Below are positions 17,223-24,554 of a stretch of 64,000 nt of DNA, one piece after another. Position numbers and translations under genes: made by a program. The stretch spans positions 310,001 to 374,000 of the forward strand of contig NZ_JADBED010000001.1 of the NCBI RefSeq assembly GCF_014873955.1, in the 5' to 3' direction. Source of the stretch: Nesterenkonia lutea. Its GTDB lineage: Bacteria > Actinomycetota > Actinomycetes > Actinomycetales > Micrococcaceae. Under the pieces are notes generated by a model. That model searched no databases and was not told the origin of the DNA. It worked only from the letters and a program-made list of their open reading frames with translations. Each line of letters opens with the position of its first letter. Position 1 is the first letter of the stretch.

Positions 17223-17909
17223 TCAGCGGGCGAAGCGCAGGATGTCCTCGCGGCGCAGCGGCCGGTTGAACAGCGGGCCGTCGGGCTCCATGATCCGGCC
17301 CGCAGCCAGAGGCCCCACCGAGACGGGGTCGTAGCCCATCCGGACCAGCAGCCCCATGACCAGCCCGCGGGCGGCCTCATCATCTCCGGCCACCGCGAGC
17401 GCTCGCCGACCGGACAGGTCGGCGTCGGGCCGGGCGCCGTCGTCGAAATCTGCGTGGGCGATGTGGTTCAGCGCCTTGACCACTCGCGCAGAGCTGAACC
17501 GGCCGGCCAGCGCCATGGAGGTGGGCAGCTGCTCATCCACCGCCGCCTGCAGCCAGCCGGGGAGCAGCTCGTCCTGCCAGGTGTTCGTGGCATCGACGAG
17601 CACCGTGCCGGCGACCCAGTCCGGGTCCACCTCATCGAGCTCCTCCTGCGGCACGGCCAGGATGACGATCCCGCTCGTGTCCCGGGCGCGGACGGCGATG
17701 TCCTCACCCTCGACGGGCTGCGCGCCGGGGGCGTAGATCTTCAGGTGATGCTGCAGGGCACGTGGCGGGCGGGTGGAGGCGATGTCCACCGCGATCCCGG
17801 CGCGCAGCAGCGTGCGGGCGAAGGCGGTGCCGGCGCGGCCGGCGCCGAGGATGCCGACCACTGGAGCGGGTTCGCCCGGGGAGACAGTCTCGACGGGGGA
17901 CTCACTCAT
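17223..17909 (-). CDS. NAD(P)-binding oxidoreductase, F420-dependent NADP reductase-like
   Basis: 228 residues starting with a Rossmann motif, VVGILGAGRAGTAFARTLL, then SGIVILAVPQEEL and LVDATNTWQ, the layout of the NADP oxidoreductase coenzyme F420-dependent domain (also used by some pyrroline-5-carboxylate-like reductases). The catalytic substrate is uncertain. ATG 17909 is chosen because it immediately precedes the Rossmann fold; the open frame upstream is antisense to and overlapping rlmH. It overlaps the rlmH stop by 8 nt, so the two are co-translated. Confidence 0.78.
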   Translation of the reverse strand: MSESPVETVSPGEPAPVVGILGAGRAGTAFARTLLRAGIAVDIASTRPPRALQHHLKIYAPGAQPVEGEDIAVRARDTSGIVILAVPQEELDEVDPDWVAGTVLVDATNTWQDELLPGWLQAAVDEQLPTSMALAGRFSSARVVKALNHIAHADFDDGARPDADLSGRRALAVAGDDEAARGLVMGLLVRMGYDPVSVGPLAAGRIMEPDGPLFNRPLRREDILRFAR

Positions 17910-18360
17910 GGTGATAGGACCGTCCCGCCGAGATCTCCTGTGCACGGTAGACCTGCTCGGCCAGCAGCATGCGCACCAGCTGGTGCGGGAAGACGAGCTT
18001 GGAGAGCGACCAGACGAAATCCGCGCGATGCTGCAGCTCATCGGTGACCCCGTAGGCGCCGCCAATGATGACGACGATGTGCTGGCCGGCGTCGAAGCTG
18101 CCCTGCAGATGCTCAGCAAGGACCGGTGAGCTGATGTTCTTGCCACGCTCGTCGAGCAGGATGACGTGGTCCTTGGGCTTGAGCGCCGCGAGGATCCGCT
18201 CGGACTCTTCCTGGCGGGCCGCATCGAGTTCACGGGAGGAATGCGGGAGCAGCTTCCAGTCCAGCTCATAGGGCTTGCGGAGCCGCTTGGTATAGCGGTC
18301 GATCCCCTCCACGGCCCATTTCTCGTGCTTCTTGCCGATGGCCAGGGCAGTGATGCTCAT
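17902..18360 (-). CDS. rlmH: 23S rRNA (pseudouridine1915-N3)-methyltransferase
   Basis: 152 residues, the normal RlmH length (the open frame extends further upstream without support). Motifs: ITALAIGKKHEKW at the N-terminus, IVVIIGGAYGVTDELQHRAD (the SAM-binding knot) and LSKLVFPHQLVRMLLAEQVY. RlmH is a SPOUT enzyme that methylates pseudouridine 1915 in helix 69 of 23S rRNA, acting on the 70S ribosome. The final YHHE matches the family's His-rich C-terminus. It overlaps the downstream reductase gene by 8 nt. Confidence 0.96.
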   Translation of the reverse strand: MSITALAIGKKHEKWAVEGIDRYTKRLRKPYELDWKLLPHSSRELDAARQEESERILAALKPKDHVILLDERGKNISSPVLAEHLQGSFDAGQHIVVIIGGAYGVTDELQHRADFVWSLSKLVFPHQLVRMLLAEQVYRAQEISAGRSYHHE

Positions 18361-18396
18361 GAAGCTGAGACTACCGGCAACCCTAGGATGGAGCCC

Positions 18397-18876
18397 ATGT
18401 CTGCACAGTTTCACATCGCCCCGGTGGCCCAGATGGACCCGCTCTGCCTCTACTCCGTGCTGCGGCTCAGGACCGACGTGTTCGTGGTTGAGCAGCAGTG
18501 CCCCTATCCCGAGCTGGACGGCCGGGACGTCGAACCCGGAGCGGTGATGGTCTGGGCGCAGGACGAGGGCACGGTCACGGCCACCCTGCGGGTGCTGCGC
18601 GAGCCTGAGGGCTTCCGGATCGGGCGCGTAGCGGCAAGTCCGGCGGCGCGGGGCAGCGGTCTCGCCCGGGAGCTGATGCGGCGCGGGCTCGAATATTGCG
18701 CGGCGCAGTCGCCCGAGGGGGCAGTGATCCTGGATGCCCAGCAGCCGCTGGAGAACTGGTACGGCGCATTCGGATTCACTCGGACCGGGGATTCATTCCT
18801 CGAAGACGGCATCCCGCATGTGCCCATGCGCCGCGGGGCGAACTCAGGTCTTTCGGCGCGGTCCGGCCACGAGTGA
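18397..18876 (+). CDS. GNAT N-acetyltransferase, ElaA-like
   Basis: 159 residues. LYSVLRLRTDVFVVEQQCPY, DGRDVEPGAVMVWAQ and RIGRVAASPAARGSGLARELM (acetyl-CoA-binding R/Q-x-x-G-x-G/A loop) define the ElaA branch of GNAT acetyltransferases. The substrate is unknown. ATG 18397 is preferred to the in-frame ATG 18388 because GGAG sits before it; both are possible. Its last 33 bases overlap, in antisense, the end of the convergent small membrane-protein gene. Confidence 0.85.
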   Translation: MSAQFHIAPVAQMDPLCLYSVLRLRTDVFVVEQQCPYPELDGRDVEPGAVMVWAQDEGTVTATLRVLREPEGFRIGRVAASPAARGSGLARELMRRGLEYCAAQSPEGAVILDAQQPLENWYGAFGFTRTGDSFLEDGIPHVPMRRGANSGLSARSGHE

Positions 18877-19050
18877 GGCCACAAGAAGGATCGCCACCCA
18901 GGAGAGCAGGTACCAGCCGCCGGTGAGCCGAAGGTCCCTCGGGGCAAGGTACATCCAGGCGATCAGCGGGACCCCGAGGCAGGCCATGACCGTCTGCCAG
19001 GTGGTCCAGAACCGCCCTTTCGGCCGGCGTTCTGTGGTCCCTGTTGCCAT
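18844..19050 (-). CDS. Small two-helix membrane protein
   Basis: 68 residues with a polar N-terminus (TERRPKGRFW) and two hydrophobic segments (VMACLGVPLIAWMYLA and WYLLSWVAILLVASLVAG), then a basic tail. I recognise no family. A strong SD (GGAGGAG) precedes ATG 19050, which makes it a convincing gene. Its 3' end overlaps the GNAT gene on the other strand by 33 bases. Confidence 0.75.
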   Translation of the reverse strand: MATGTTERRPKGRFWTTWQTVMACLGVPLIAWMYLAPRDLRLTGGWYLLSWVAILLVASLVAGPRRKT

Positions 19051-19104
19051 GGTCTCCTCCTGTCAGGGGCCGTGCAGAATCTGAGTCCCCAGCACCCTAA
19101 CGGG

Positions 19105-20106
19105 TCAGCCGTTGGACTCGCATCCGAAGCCGTCGCCATCGGCATCCAGGCCATGCAGGTCTTCGCCGATCACCCGGACAGAGAAGTCCAGGTCGCCGCA
19201 GTTCACATCCGGCGGGTAGACCGGCACGCAGGGTTGGTAGTTCGGATCGCAGCTTCCCGACTGCTGCCCGGGTGCCGGCGCGGGGGCGGGTTCGGGAACC
19301 GGCTCTGCGGCACAGCCCTGCAGCGACGCGGTGTTGTCTGCGGCGATGTAGTCAGGCTCGCGGGTGTGGAAGTCGTAGCCGTCGCGCGAGTCATAGCGCG
19401 CGGTGGCCAGGCCCTCTTCGATCAGGGTCAGTCCCGCATCGGTGCCGCCCACGTCCAGATAGCGCAGGATCCGGTCATACCGGTCAGTGTCATCACCATC
19501 GCGGGTGAGCGTGACGGTCTTGCCGTGCACCAGATCTCCCATCCGCGCGGAGGCGGTGTCGAAATTGCACTCTCCGCGCTCTGGCGTGTCGATGCCGGTC
19601 ACACGGACGGTGTCCCCGCTGTCCAGCTCGACGGTGTCCCCATCGATGATCCGCACGACGACGGCGCTGTCCTCGTCCCGGTCCGCTGACGGAGTGGGGG
19701 TCGGGGTCGGAGTCGGTGAGGGTGAAGGCGCCGGCGTCGGCGTCGGTGAGGGTGAAGGCGCGGGCGTCGGGGAGGGCGAAGGGGTCGGTGTTGGCGAGGG
19801 GGTCTCGCTCTCCGTGGGCTCGCCGGAGGGCTCTTCGGGTTCGGGTTCCTCCGTCTCCGGCGCCGCGAGCTCCTGGTCCTCGCGGTCGGAGGCGCTCTCC
19901 CGGGCGCCCTCGGGTGCCACGCTGTAGGCGATCAGCCCCACGACCAGGGCAAGCACGAAGAGGCCGATCAGCCCACCGCAGCCGATGACCCCGATCCTTG
20001 CGATCAGCGGCCAGCGCTTGAATCTCTGCCAGGCCGTGAGCCTGTACGGATCGTTGTCGGAGGCTTTTCCAGACAGGCGGAATCGCCCCGGGGAGTGCTG
20101 CGCCAT
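19105..20106 (-). CDS. Membrane-anchored thermonuclease with Excalibur calcium-binding domain
   Basis: 333 residues. A cytosolic N-terminus is followed by a membrane anchor (LIGLFVLALVVGLIAY, ~45-65), an acidic then Thr/Pro/Ser-repeat linker (~75-140), and a staphylococcal nuclease domain with RIIDGDTVEL, the catalytic Arg and Glu in VTGIDTPERGE, and the second Arg in RYDRILRYLD. The end carries an Excalibur motif (DADGDGFGCE) with paired cysteines. It is predicted to be an extracellular Ca-dependent nuclease for DNA/RNA degradation. ATG 20106 has GAGG 8 nt upstream. Confidence 0.92.
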   Translation of the reverse strand: MAQHSPGRFRLSGKASDNDPYRLTAWQRFKRWPLIARIGVIGCGGLIGLFVLALVVGLIAYSVAPEGARESASDREDQELAAPETEEPEPEEPSGEPTESETPSPTPTPSPSPTPAPSPSPTPTPAPSPSPTPTPTPTPSADRDEDSAVVVRIIDGDTVELDSGDTVRVTGIDTPERGECNFDTASARMGDLVHGKTVTLTRDGDDTDRYDRILRYLDVGGTDAGLTLIEEGLATARYDSRDGYDFHTREPDYIAADNTASLQGCAAEPVPEPAPAPAPGQQSGSCDPNYQPCVPVYPPDVNCGDLDFSVRVIGEDLHGLDADGDGFGCESNG

Positions 20107-20226
20107 CAAGGGAACCTCATCAAGTTCGAGTGACAGACCCGCGCCGGGTGCACGAGTCTGACATCACAGTAGCGCGACACGTGAGGTCTTCTCGTGCACG
20201 AGGTTGTGACGGGCTAGTGTTTCGTC

Positions 20227-20589
20227 ATGGAGTTCACCATCGCCTCGAGCTGCGGGAACTCGCCCCGCATGCTGATCGTGGCGGAGATCGCCCGCGCATG
20301 GGCGGAGGATGATCGAGCCCACCTTCACGAGTGGCTGCGCGAGGACGCGGAGTGGCGCGTCTATCCGGGGGATCTCCCGACCGGTTTTCGAAGCGTGGTG
20401 CTGGACAACGTGGTGACCCACGGTCGATCGGGTTCCTGTGATGGCTCAGCTGTGAGCGCGGATGGCTCCCGGCTGCGCTTCGCCCATTTCTTGGTCTTCG
20501 CCTCGACCGCCAAGACCGCGCTGATCCGCTCGATCAGCTCGTACGTGGTGTCAGAAGGACAGGAAACTCCCGGTGCCGTCGACGGGTGA
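20227..20589 (+). CDS. NTF2/SnoaL-like small protein
   Basis: 120 residues. IARAWAEDDRAHLHEWLREDAEW and LDNVVTHGRSGSCDG resemble SnoaL/NTF2-like folds, in which a conical pocket is used for binding or catalysis; the match is by pattern only. No clear SD precedes the ATG. It overlaps the downstream dedA gene by 17 nt, so the two are co-transcribed. Confidence 0.6.
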   Translation: MEFTIASSCGNSPRMLIVAEIARAWAEDDRAHLHEWLREDAEWRVYPGDLPTGFRSVVLDNVVTHGRSGSCDGSAVSADGSRLRFAHFLVFASTAKTALIRSISSYVVSEGQETPGAVDG

Positions 20590-21214
20590 GGACTACCAGG
20601 GGTTCATCGGCTGGGTGCTGAGCCTGATGGAACGCTTCGGTGAACTCGGAGTCGGGCTGGCGATCTTCCTCGAGAACTTCATTCCGCCCATACCCTCTGA
20701 GGCCATACTGCCTGGGGCGGGATTTCTTGCGTATGCGGGACTGATGAGCCCTTGGGGCGCGTGGATCTGCGCGAACCTCGGCTCCCTGCTGGGCGCGCTG
20801 CTCTGGTACGGGGTAGGTGCCGCGCTCGGCGCCGAGCGGACGCGCGCCATCATGGGACGGCTGCCGCTGCTGAAGGCCTCGGACTTCGACAAGGCCGAGC
20901 GTTGGTTCGACCGTTGCGGTCCCTGGGCTGTCCTGCTGGGACGCTGTGTGCCGATCGTGCGATCGTTCATCTCGATCCCCGCCGGGATCACCCGGATGCC
21001 GATGCTGACGTTCCTGATCTTCACGCTGGTCGGGTCCGCGATCTGGAACGGCATCTGGATCGGCCTTGGATTCGCTCTGGGACCGGGCATCGAGCCGGTG
21101 CTGAACAGGTGGAGCGGTGTCCTGTCGAACCTCGTGGTGGCGCTCGCGGTCCTCGCGATGCTCGGGTTCGTGGTTCAACGGCTCCGCACCCGCCGGCGCA
21201 GATCCACTCCCTGA
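20573..21214 (+). CDS. DedA family membrane protein
   Basis: 213 residues. The canonical DedA/VTT signature FLENFIPPIPSEAILPGAGF (glutamate in the re-entrant loop) is followed by LLGRCVPIVRSFISIPAGIT, containing the conserved Arg pair, with about five membrane segments and a basic tail (RRRRSTP). DedA proteins are implicated in undecaprenyl-phosphate or phospholipid translocation. GTG start with AGGA upstream. The palindromic repeat at 21224 lies 10 nt after the stop and may serve as its terminator. Confidence 0.93.
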   Translation: MPSTGEDYQGFIGWVLSLMERFGELGVGLAIFLENFIPPIPSEAILPGAGFLAYAGLMSPWGAWICANLGSLLGALLWYGVGAALGAERTRAIMGRLPLLKASDFDKAERWFDRCGPWAVLLGRCVPIVRSFISIPAGITRMPMLTFLIFTLVGSAIWNGIWIGLGFALGPGIEPVLNRWSGVLSNLVVALAVLAMLGFVVQRLRTRRRRSTP

Positions 21215-21223
21215 CTCGCCCCG

Positions 21224-21298
21224 GCGTTTTACCGGCTCCTGCGTGGTCTACCGGGTCGACGTCGGGGCCGGTAGAGCACGTAAGCCAAGGTAAAACGC
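21224..21298. repeat. Palindromic ~75-bp repeat, copy 1
   Basis: Ends are the perfect 10-bp inverted repeat GCGTTTTACC / GGTAAAACGC. Inside, CTACCGG and CCGGTAG also pair, so the whole unit folds into one long imperfect hairpin around GTCGAC. A second copy in the same orientation lies at 24333-24408, with identity unbroken over the central 40 bases (21234-21273 region). It could be a dedA terminator, a REP/MITE-like element or an attachment-type repeat. Confidence 0.8.
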
Positions 21299-21357
21299 TG
21301 GGTGGAGAGAGTCTGCGGGTCCAGGCTCCCTTTCCTGAGGTTCGCCGGGCTTTTGCG

Positions 21358-22844
21358 GGCTCTTCACACTTGAGCGTGGAGTCCTGCTCGAGCATGGATT
21401 TGGGAGCGTCGGCGTGTCTGCCTGAAGCTCCTGGCCAGAATACGTGACTGGTAGTTGTTCTGATTCCGGAAACCCCGGCCGGTGCGCTTGATCTGCTTGA
21501 TGGCCGTGTTCGCCGCCTCGGTCCGCGCGTTGGTCACCCGGGTCCGGATGAACACCTTGATCTGCGGCCACCACGCCGCCACCGTGGCCGCCAGCCTGTC
21601 GGCCTCGGGCAGCCCGGCAGCGGCCACCGCCAGCTCAAAGTCGATCCTCGCGCTCTGCGCCGCAGAGACGGACTCTGCGTTCAAGATCCTGCGCAGTTGC
21701 TCCTTCACCGCCCAAGCGGCGGCGACCTGCTCGAAATCGGCGTCGTCGAGGACCTGCTCGAGGCGGTGCAGCCCGGCGTCGGTGAGCCGGTCTCCAGCGC
21801 GCAGCAGAAGCATCCGGTGGGCCCAGACGGCGTCCTGCTTCCGGCCCCGCCGGCCCAGCACCTCGCGCAGGGCGCGCTGACGAACTGAAGTGAGCATTTG
21901 GTTGCCCAGCTTGACCAGGTGGAAGTGATCCACACTGATCTCCACCGCGGGAAGCACCGTGCGGATCGCAGACCGGAACGTGGTCGAGGGGTCGATCGCC
22001 ACGACTTCGAGGCGGTCCAGCCACGCCTGGGAGCGTCCCTGCAGCCAGGCGGTGACGTTCTTCGAGGACCGGCCGTCGATCACTCCGAGGACGTGTCCGG
22101 TGTGGGCGTCGACGAAGGTGCTCATCCAGGGCTCCACCCGGCACCACACGGCGGTCTCGGGGTGCTTGAACCACTTCGCGGTGGCGAAGCGGTGCTCATC
22201 GATGCCCAGCGCCCGTACCGGCACCTGATCCACCTGGGGCAGGACCATGGTCTGGGTGAGGATCGCGGTGTTGACCGTGCCCCAGGCGATCCCGTGGGCG
22301 GCGGCGACTTCGGCGGTGGCCCGCCCGGAGTCCAGCACTGCGGCCGCCACCGTCTCCTTGAGTCGGGTGGTGCACCGTGCCCGCACGGGCAGCTGCTCGG
22401 TGACCTGGGTGAAGGTCCTGCGCGGGCATCGCGTCTCGGCGCAGAGGAAGCGCGGCTTGATGACCACCAGCTCGGCCCTGTCCCCGCCGGTCGGGATGTC
22501 CTTGACTCGTTGACGGACCCGCTGGTGCACCCGAGCGGAGAGCACCCCGCAACTCGGGCAGGCGTTCTCAGGGGCCTCGGCGGTGACCACGACCCGCCTG
22601 CCTCCCAGTGGCAGGTCAGTGGCTTCGGTGACGGTGTAGCCGGCCAGGTTGAAGACCACCGATGCTGCATCGCGCACCGGATGCTCATTGGTGTGGTGGG
22701 CAGACAGGGGCGAGGGCGCGCACGTATTCTGGGGCATGGCTCGTGTCCTTCGTGATCGAGGATAGATTCGTCGCAAAATCCATCCTCAAGCAAGGGCACG
22801 AGCCTCTTGACTCACGACGCCCCCACGCTCAACTGGGAAGAGCC
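21358..22844 (-). mobile_element. ISL3-family insertion sequence, complete
   Basis: 1487 bp. Terminal inverted repeats start GGCTCTTC and stay similar for ~25 bp (left ...CTTGAGCGTGG, right ...GTTGAGCGTGG). The flanks carry a perfect 8-bp target duplication, CTTTTGCG, at 21350-21357 and 22845-22852, the size expected for ISL3. Both ends and the transposase frame are intact, so the insertion looks recent and potentially active. Confidence 0.95.
21364..22737 (-). CDS. ISL3-family transposase
   Basis: 457 residues. The N-terminal zinc-binding part has CPSCGVLSARVHQR and a second Cys pair (FLCAETRCPRRTF). The DDE-type catalytic core shows ALGIDEHRFA (first Asp), VVAIDPSTTFR (second Asp) and TEAANTAIKQIKRTGRGFRN (catalytic Glu) near the C-terminus. 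ATG 22737 is chosen over longer upstream starts because AAGGA lies 8 nt before it. The C-terminal codons run almost to the left inverted repeat, as usual for compact IS elements. Confidence 0.96.
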   Translation of the reverse strand: MPQNTCAPSPLSAHHTNEHPVRDAASVVFNLAGYTVTEATDLPLGGRRVVVTAEAPENACPSCGVLSARVHQRVRQRVKDIPTGGDRAELVVIKPRFLCAETRCPRRTFTQVTEQLPVRARCTTRLKETVAAAVLDSGRATAEVAAAHGIAWGTVNTAILTQTMVLPQVDQVPVRALGIDEHRFATAKWFKHPETAVWCRVEPWMSTFVDAHTGHVLGVIDGRSSKNVTAWLQGRSQAWLDRLEVVAIDPSTTFRSAIRTVLPAVEISVDHFHLVKLGNQMLTSVRQRALREVLGRRGRKQDAVWAHRMLLLRAGDRLTDAGLHRLEQVLDDADFEQVAAAWAVKEQLRRILNAESVSAAQSARIDFELAVAAAGLPEADRLAATVAAWWPQIKVFIRTRVTNARTEAANTAIKQIKRTGRGFRNQNNYQSRILARSFRQTRRRSQIHARAGLHAQV

Positions 22845-22880
22845 CTTTTGCGCAGCACCGAGGCCTGAAATCCGAACTGC

Positions 22881-23966
22881 CTAGGCGTAATTTTGGGCTG
22901 TCGCTAAAAAGGTTGAACTGTGCCGGTAGAGGTCTGAGAGCTTTTCGATCTCGTGGAGATCTTCCGACTTGTCAGCATCGAAAGTACCGATTCGAAGTTT
23001 GGCGGCGTTATTGAAACGCAGACGGGCGATCGGCTTGCGGTTGTTGTCGTCGAGAATGATTGAGCAGTACGTCTTGTTGTCGCGCAGAACGACGCGTTCG
23101 GGGTCAAGTTCTTGGCTGAGGATCGCACGAATGATCATATGCCCCTGGATTTCTTCCGCTGTTGTCTCGATTCCTGAATCATCGAGAGGCTCTTCCGCTG
23201 CAGTTGGTTCATCCTGAGTTGCTTCGCGGACGTCACTAGTCCCGCCGGACGCGCCCAACGCTGCCTTCAGACGGTTGTTGGCCTGGTCGTTGAGGAAATG
23301 GGCGAATCCTTTCTCGACGAGCGGAGTCAAGTCCTCACGAACGCGCTGGGTCAGACGACCACTATAGATTTGGCCCAGTACGAGGCTGGCGAGATCCCAG
23401 CTGAGGGTTTTAGCTTCATTCGCAAAGAACCGCCTTGCAGCCGAGACGTACTTAAGTTCTTCGGCAGCGTTCAGCACGGAGTCCAAATCGAAGTTCGGCT
23501 TGGAGAGCTTATCGAGTTCGGCCAGGTTCGCCGTGTCGATGTCATCGAGGTTCAGTTCCAGGAACGGACGTTGGTCCATCTTGTTTGGTTCGTCGAGGTC
23601 GGTATAGAAACGGTACTCGACGCCGTTGGTGAGGACGGCGATCCGTGCAGTCGTCACATGGAAGTAACGGTACAGCTGGGAGGCGTTCTCGAGGGTGAGC
23701 GGTTCATTGAGCTTCTTACACTCGATGAGGATCGCGATTTCCTCATCCTTGATGATCGCGAAGTCGACTTTCTCGCCCTTCTTGAGACCAACGTCGGCGA
23801 CGAACTCGGGGATCACCTCGTGCACATCAAAGACATCGAATCCAAGAACGCTCTGAATGAACGGCATGATTAGAGTAGTCTTCGTCGCTTCTTCTGTCTC
23901 GATAAGCGCACGAGACTGTTGCAGCTTCCGAGCGATAATGGACAGCTTGCCCTCAATGTCAGACAT
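22881..23966 (-). CDS. Stand-alone type I restriction HsdR-N-like nuclease
   Basis: 361 residues. The N-terminal half matches the HSDR_N endonuclease domain: VIPEFVADVGLKKGEKVDFA, then EIAILIECKKLNEPL, giving the D...E-x-K pattern of PD-(D/E)xK nucleases, then the characteristic YRYFHVTTARIAVLTNGVEY. The motor domains of HsdR are absent. The C-terminal region (IRAILSQELDPERVVLRDNK ... RIGTFDADK) resembles the DNA-end or regulatory tail of similar orphan proteins. No methylase or specificity subunit is nearby. ATG 23966 has GAGGGA 8 nt upstream. Two 60-base lines I counted (23041 and 23401) are 52% and 48% GC, far below neighbours, pointing to transfer. Confidence 0.85.
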   Translation of the reverse strand: MSDIEGKLSIIARKLQQSRALIETEEATKTTLIMPFIQSVLGFDVFDVHEVIPEFVADVGLKKGEKVDFAIIKDEEIAILIECKKLNEPLTLENASQLYRYFHVTTARIAVLTNGVEYRFYTDLDEPNKMDQRPFLELNLDDIDTANLAELDKLSKPNFDLDSVLNAAEELKYVSAARRFFANEAKTLSWDLASLVLGQIYSGRLTQRVREDLTPLVEKGFAHFLNDQANNRLKAALGASGGTSDVREATQDEPTAAEEPLDDSGIETTAEEIQGHMIIRAILSQELDPERVVLRDNKTYCSIILDDNNRKPIARLRFNNAAKLRIGTFDADKSEDLHEIEKLSDLYRHSSTFLATAQNYA

Positions 23967-23981
23967 TTGTACGTCCCTCAA

Positions 23982-24332
23982 TTGGATTTAACTGGTTGGG
24001 CAAATATCTCATATCGTCCTGCCTCCGGGAAGCATGGGCACGAGTGTTGCCAGTTTTTCTTCCTGTCTGCACAGGGAAGACCTCTCCGGGAGAAGTGACG
24101 CGAACCCCTACGTCGTCCACCTATTTTTTGGATGCCTCATGGGGGGCTCGTCGACAATCTGGACCGACTCTGACTCAGGTGTCACTAGACCCTTGACTAC
24201 GGTGTACGCCAAGGCGGGACCCGCCGCCAATGCGGCGACAGCAGAAGACCAAGCTGCGTTATTTTTGCCTGCAGAGGCCCGCAGACTGCTACTTGGCTTC
24301 ACGGGCCCTCGCAAGGGGTCGGAAGCTCTTCC
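23982..24332. other. Non-coding stretch between nuclease gene and repeat copy 2
   Basis: About 350 bases of lower-GC sequence upstream of the nuclease gene. It presumably carries that gene's promoter (minus strand) and the remaining island DNA. I see no convincing gene: a 68-codon minus-strand frame (24314-24108) lacks an SD and a good start codon. Confidence 0.5.
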
Positions 24333-24408
24333 GCCGCTTTACCTGCTCCTGCGTGGTCTACCGGGTCGACGTCGGGGCCGGTAAAGCACGAAAGCCAAGG
24401 TAAAACGC
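24333..24408. repeat. Palindromic ~75-bp repeat, copy 2
   Basis: Same orientation as the copy at 21224. The right terminal repeat GGTAAAACGC is intact and the left one is shortened (CGCTTTACC). The central TGCTCCTGCGTGGTCTACCG region is nearly identical. Together the two copies bracket 3 kb holding the ISL3 element and the nuclease gene. Confidence 0.8.
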
Positions 24409-24427
24409 TGGGGCGGGGGAACCAAGA

Positions 24428-24465
24428 GACCCCCATCTGACAAGACTGCTTGTCGGATGGGGGTC
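24428..24465 (-). terminator. Strong hairpin, probable original terminator of tRNA-Ser(CGA)
   Basis: A 17-bp stem (GACCCCCATC... with one wobble pair) and a 4-nt loop. On the minus strand it is followed by a U-rich TCTCTTGGTT. It lies just 3 bases before a copy of the tRNA-Ser 3' end, so before the IS481 insertion it directly followed that tRNA gene. Confidence 0.7.
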
Positions 24466-24554
24466 ATATGGCGGTGACGGTGGTGTTGAGTCTCAATACA
24501 TATTCAAGGGATGTCTCAATACATCGGAAAGGTTCCGGTGGCCGATCATGATTG

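Noticed and set aside
24108..24314. 68-codon minus-strand ORF with a hydrophobic segment
   Set aside because: TTG start without SD, no recognisable pattern, in non-coding lower-GC DNA.
21224..24408. Repeats as integron attC sites or CRISPR
   Set aside because: Ends do not match the GTTRRRY/RYYYAAC core of attC, no integrase is present, and there are only two copies with no spacers.
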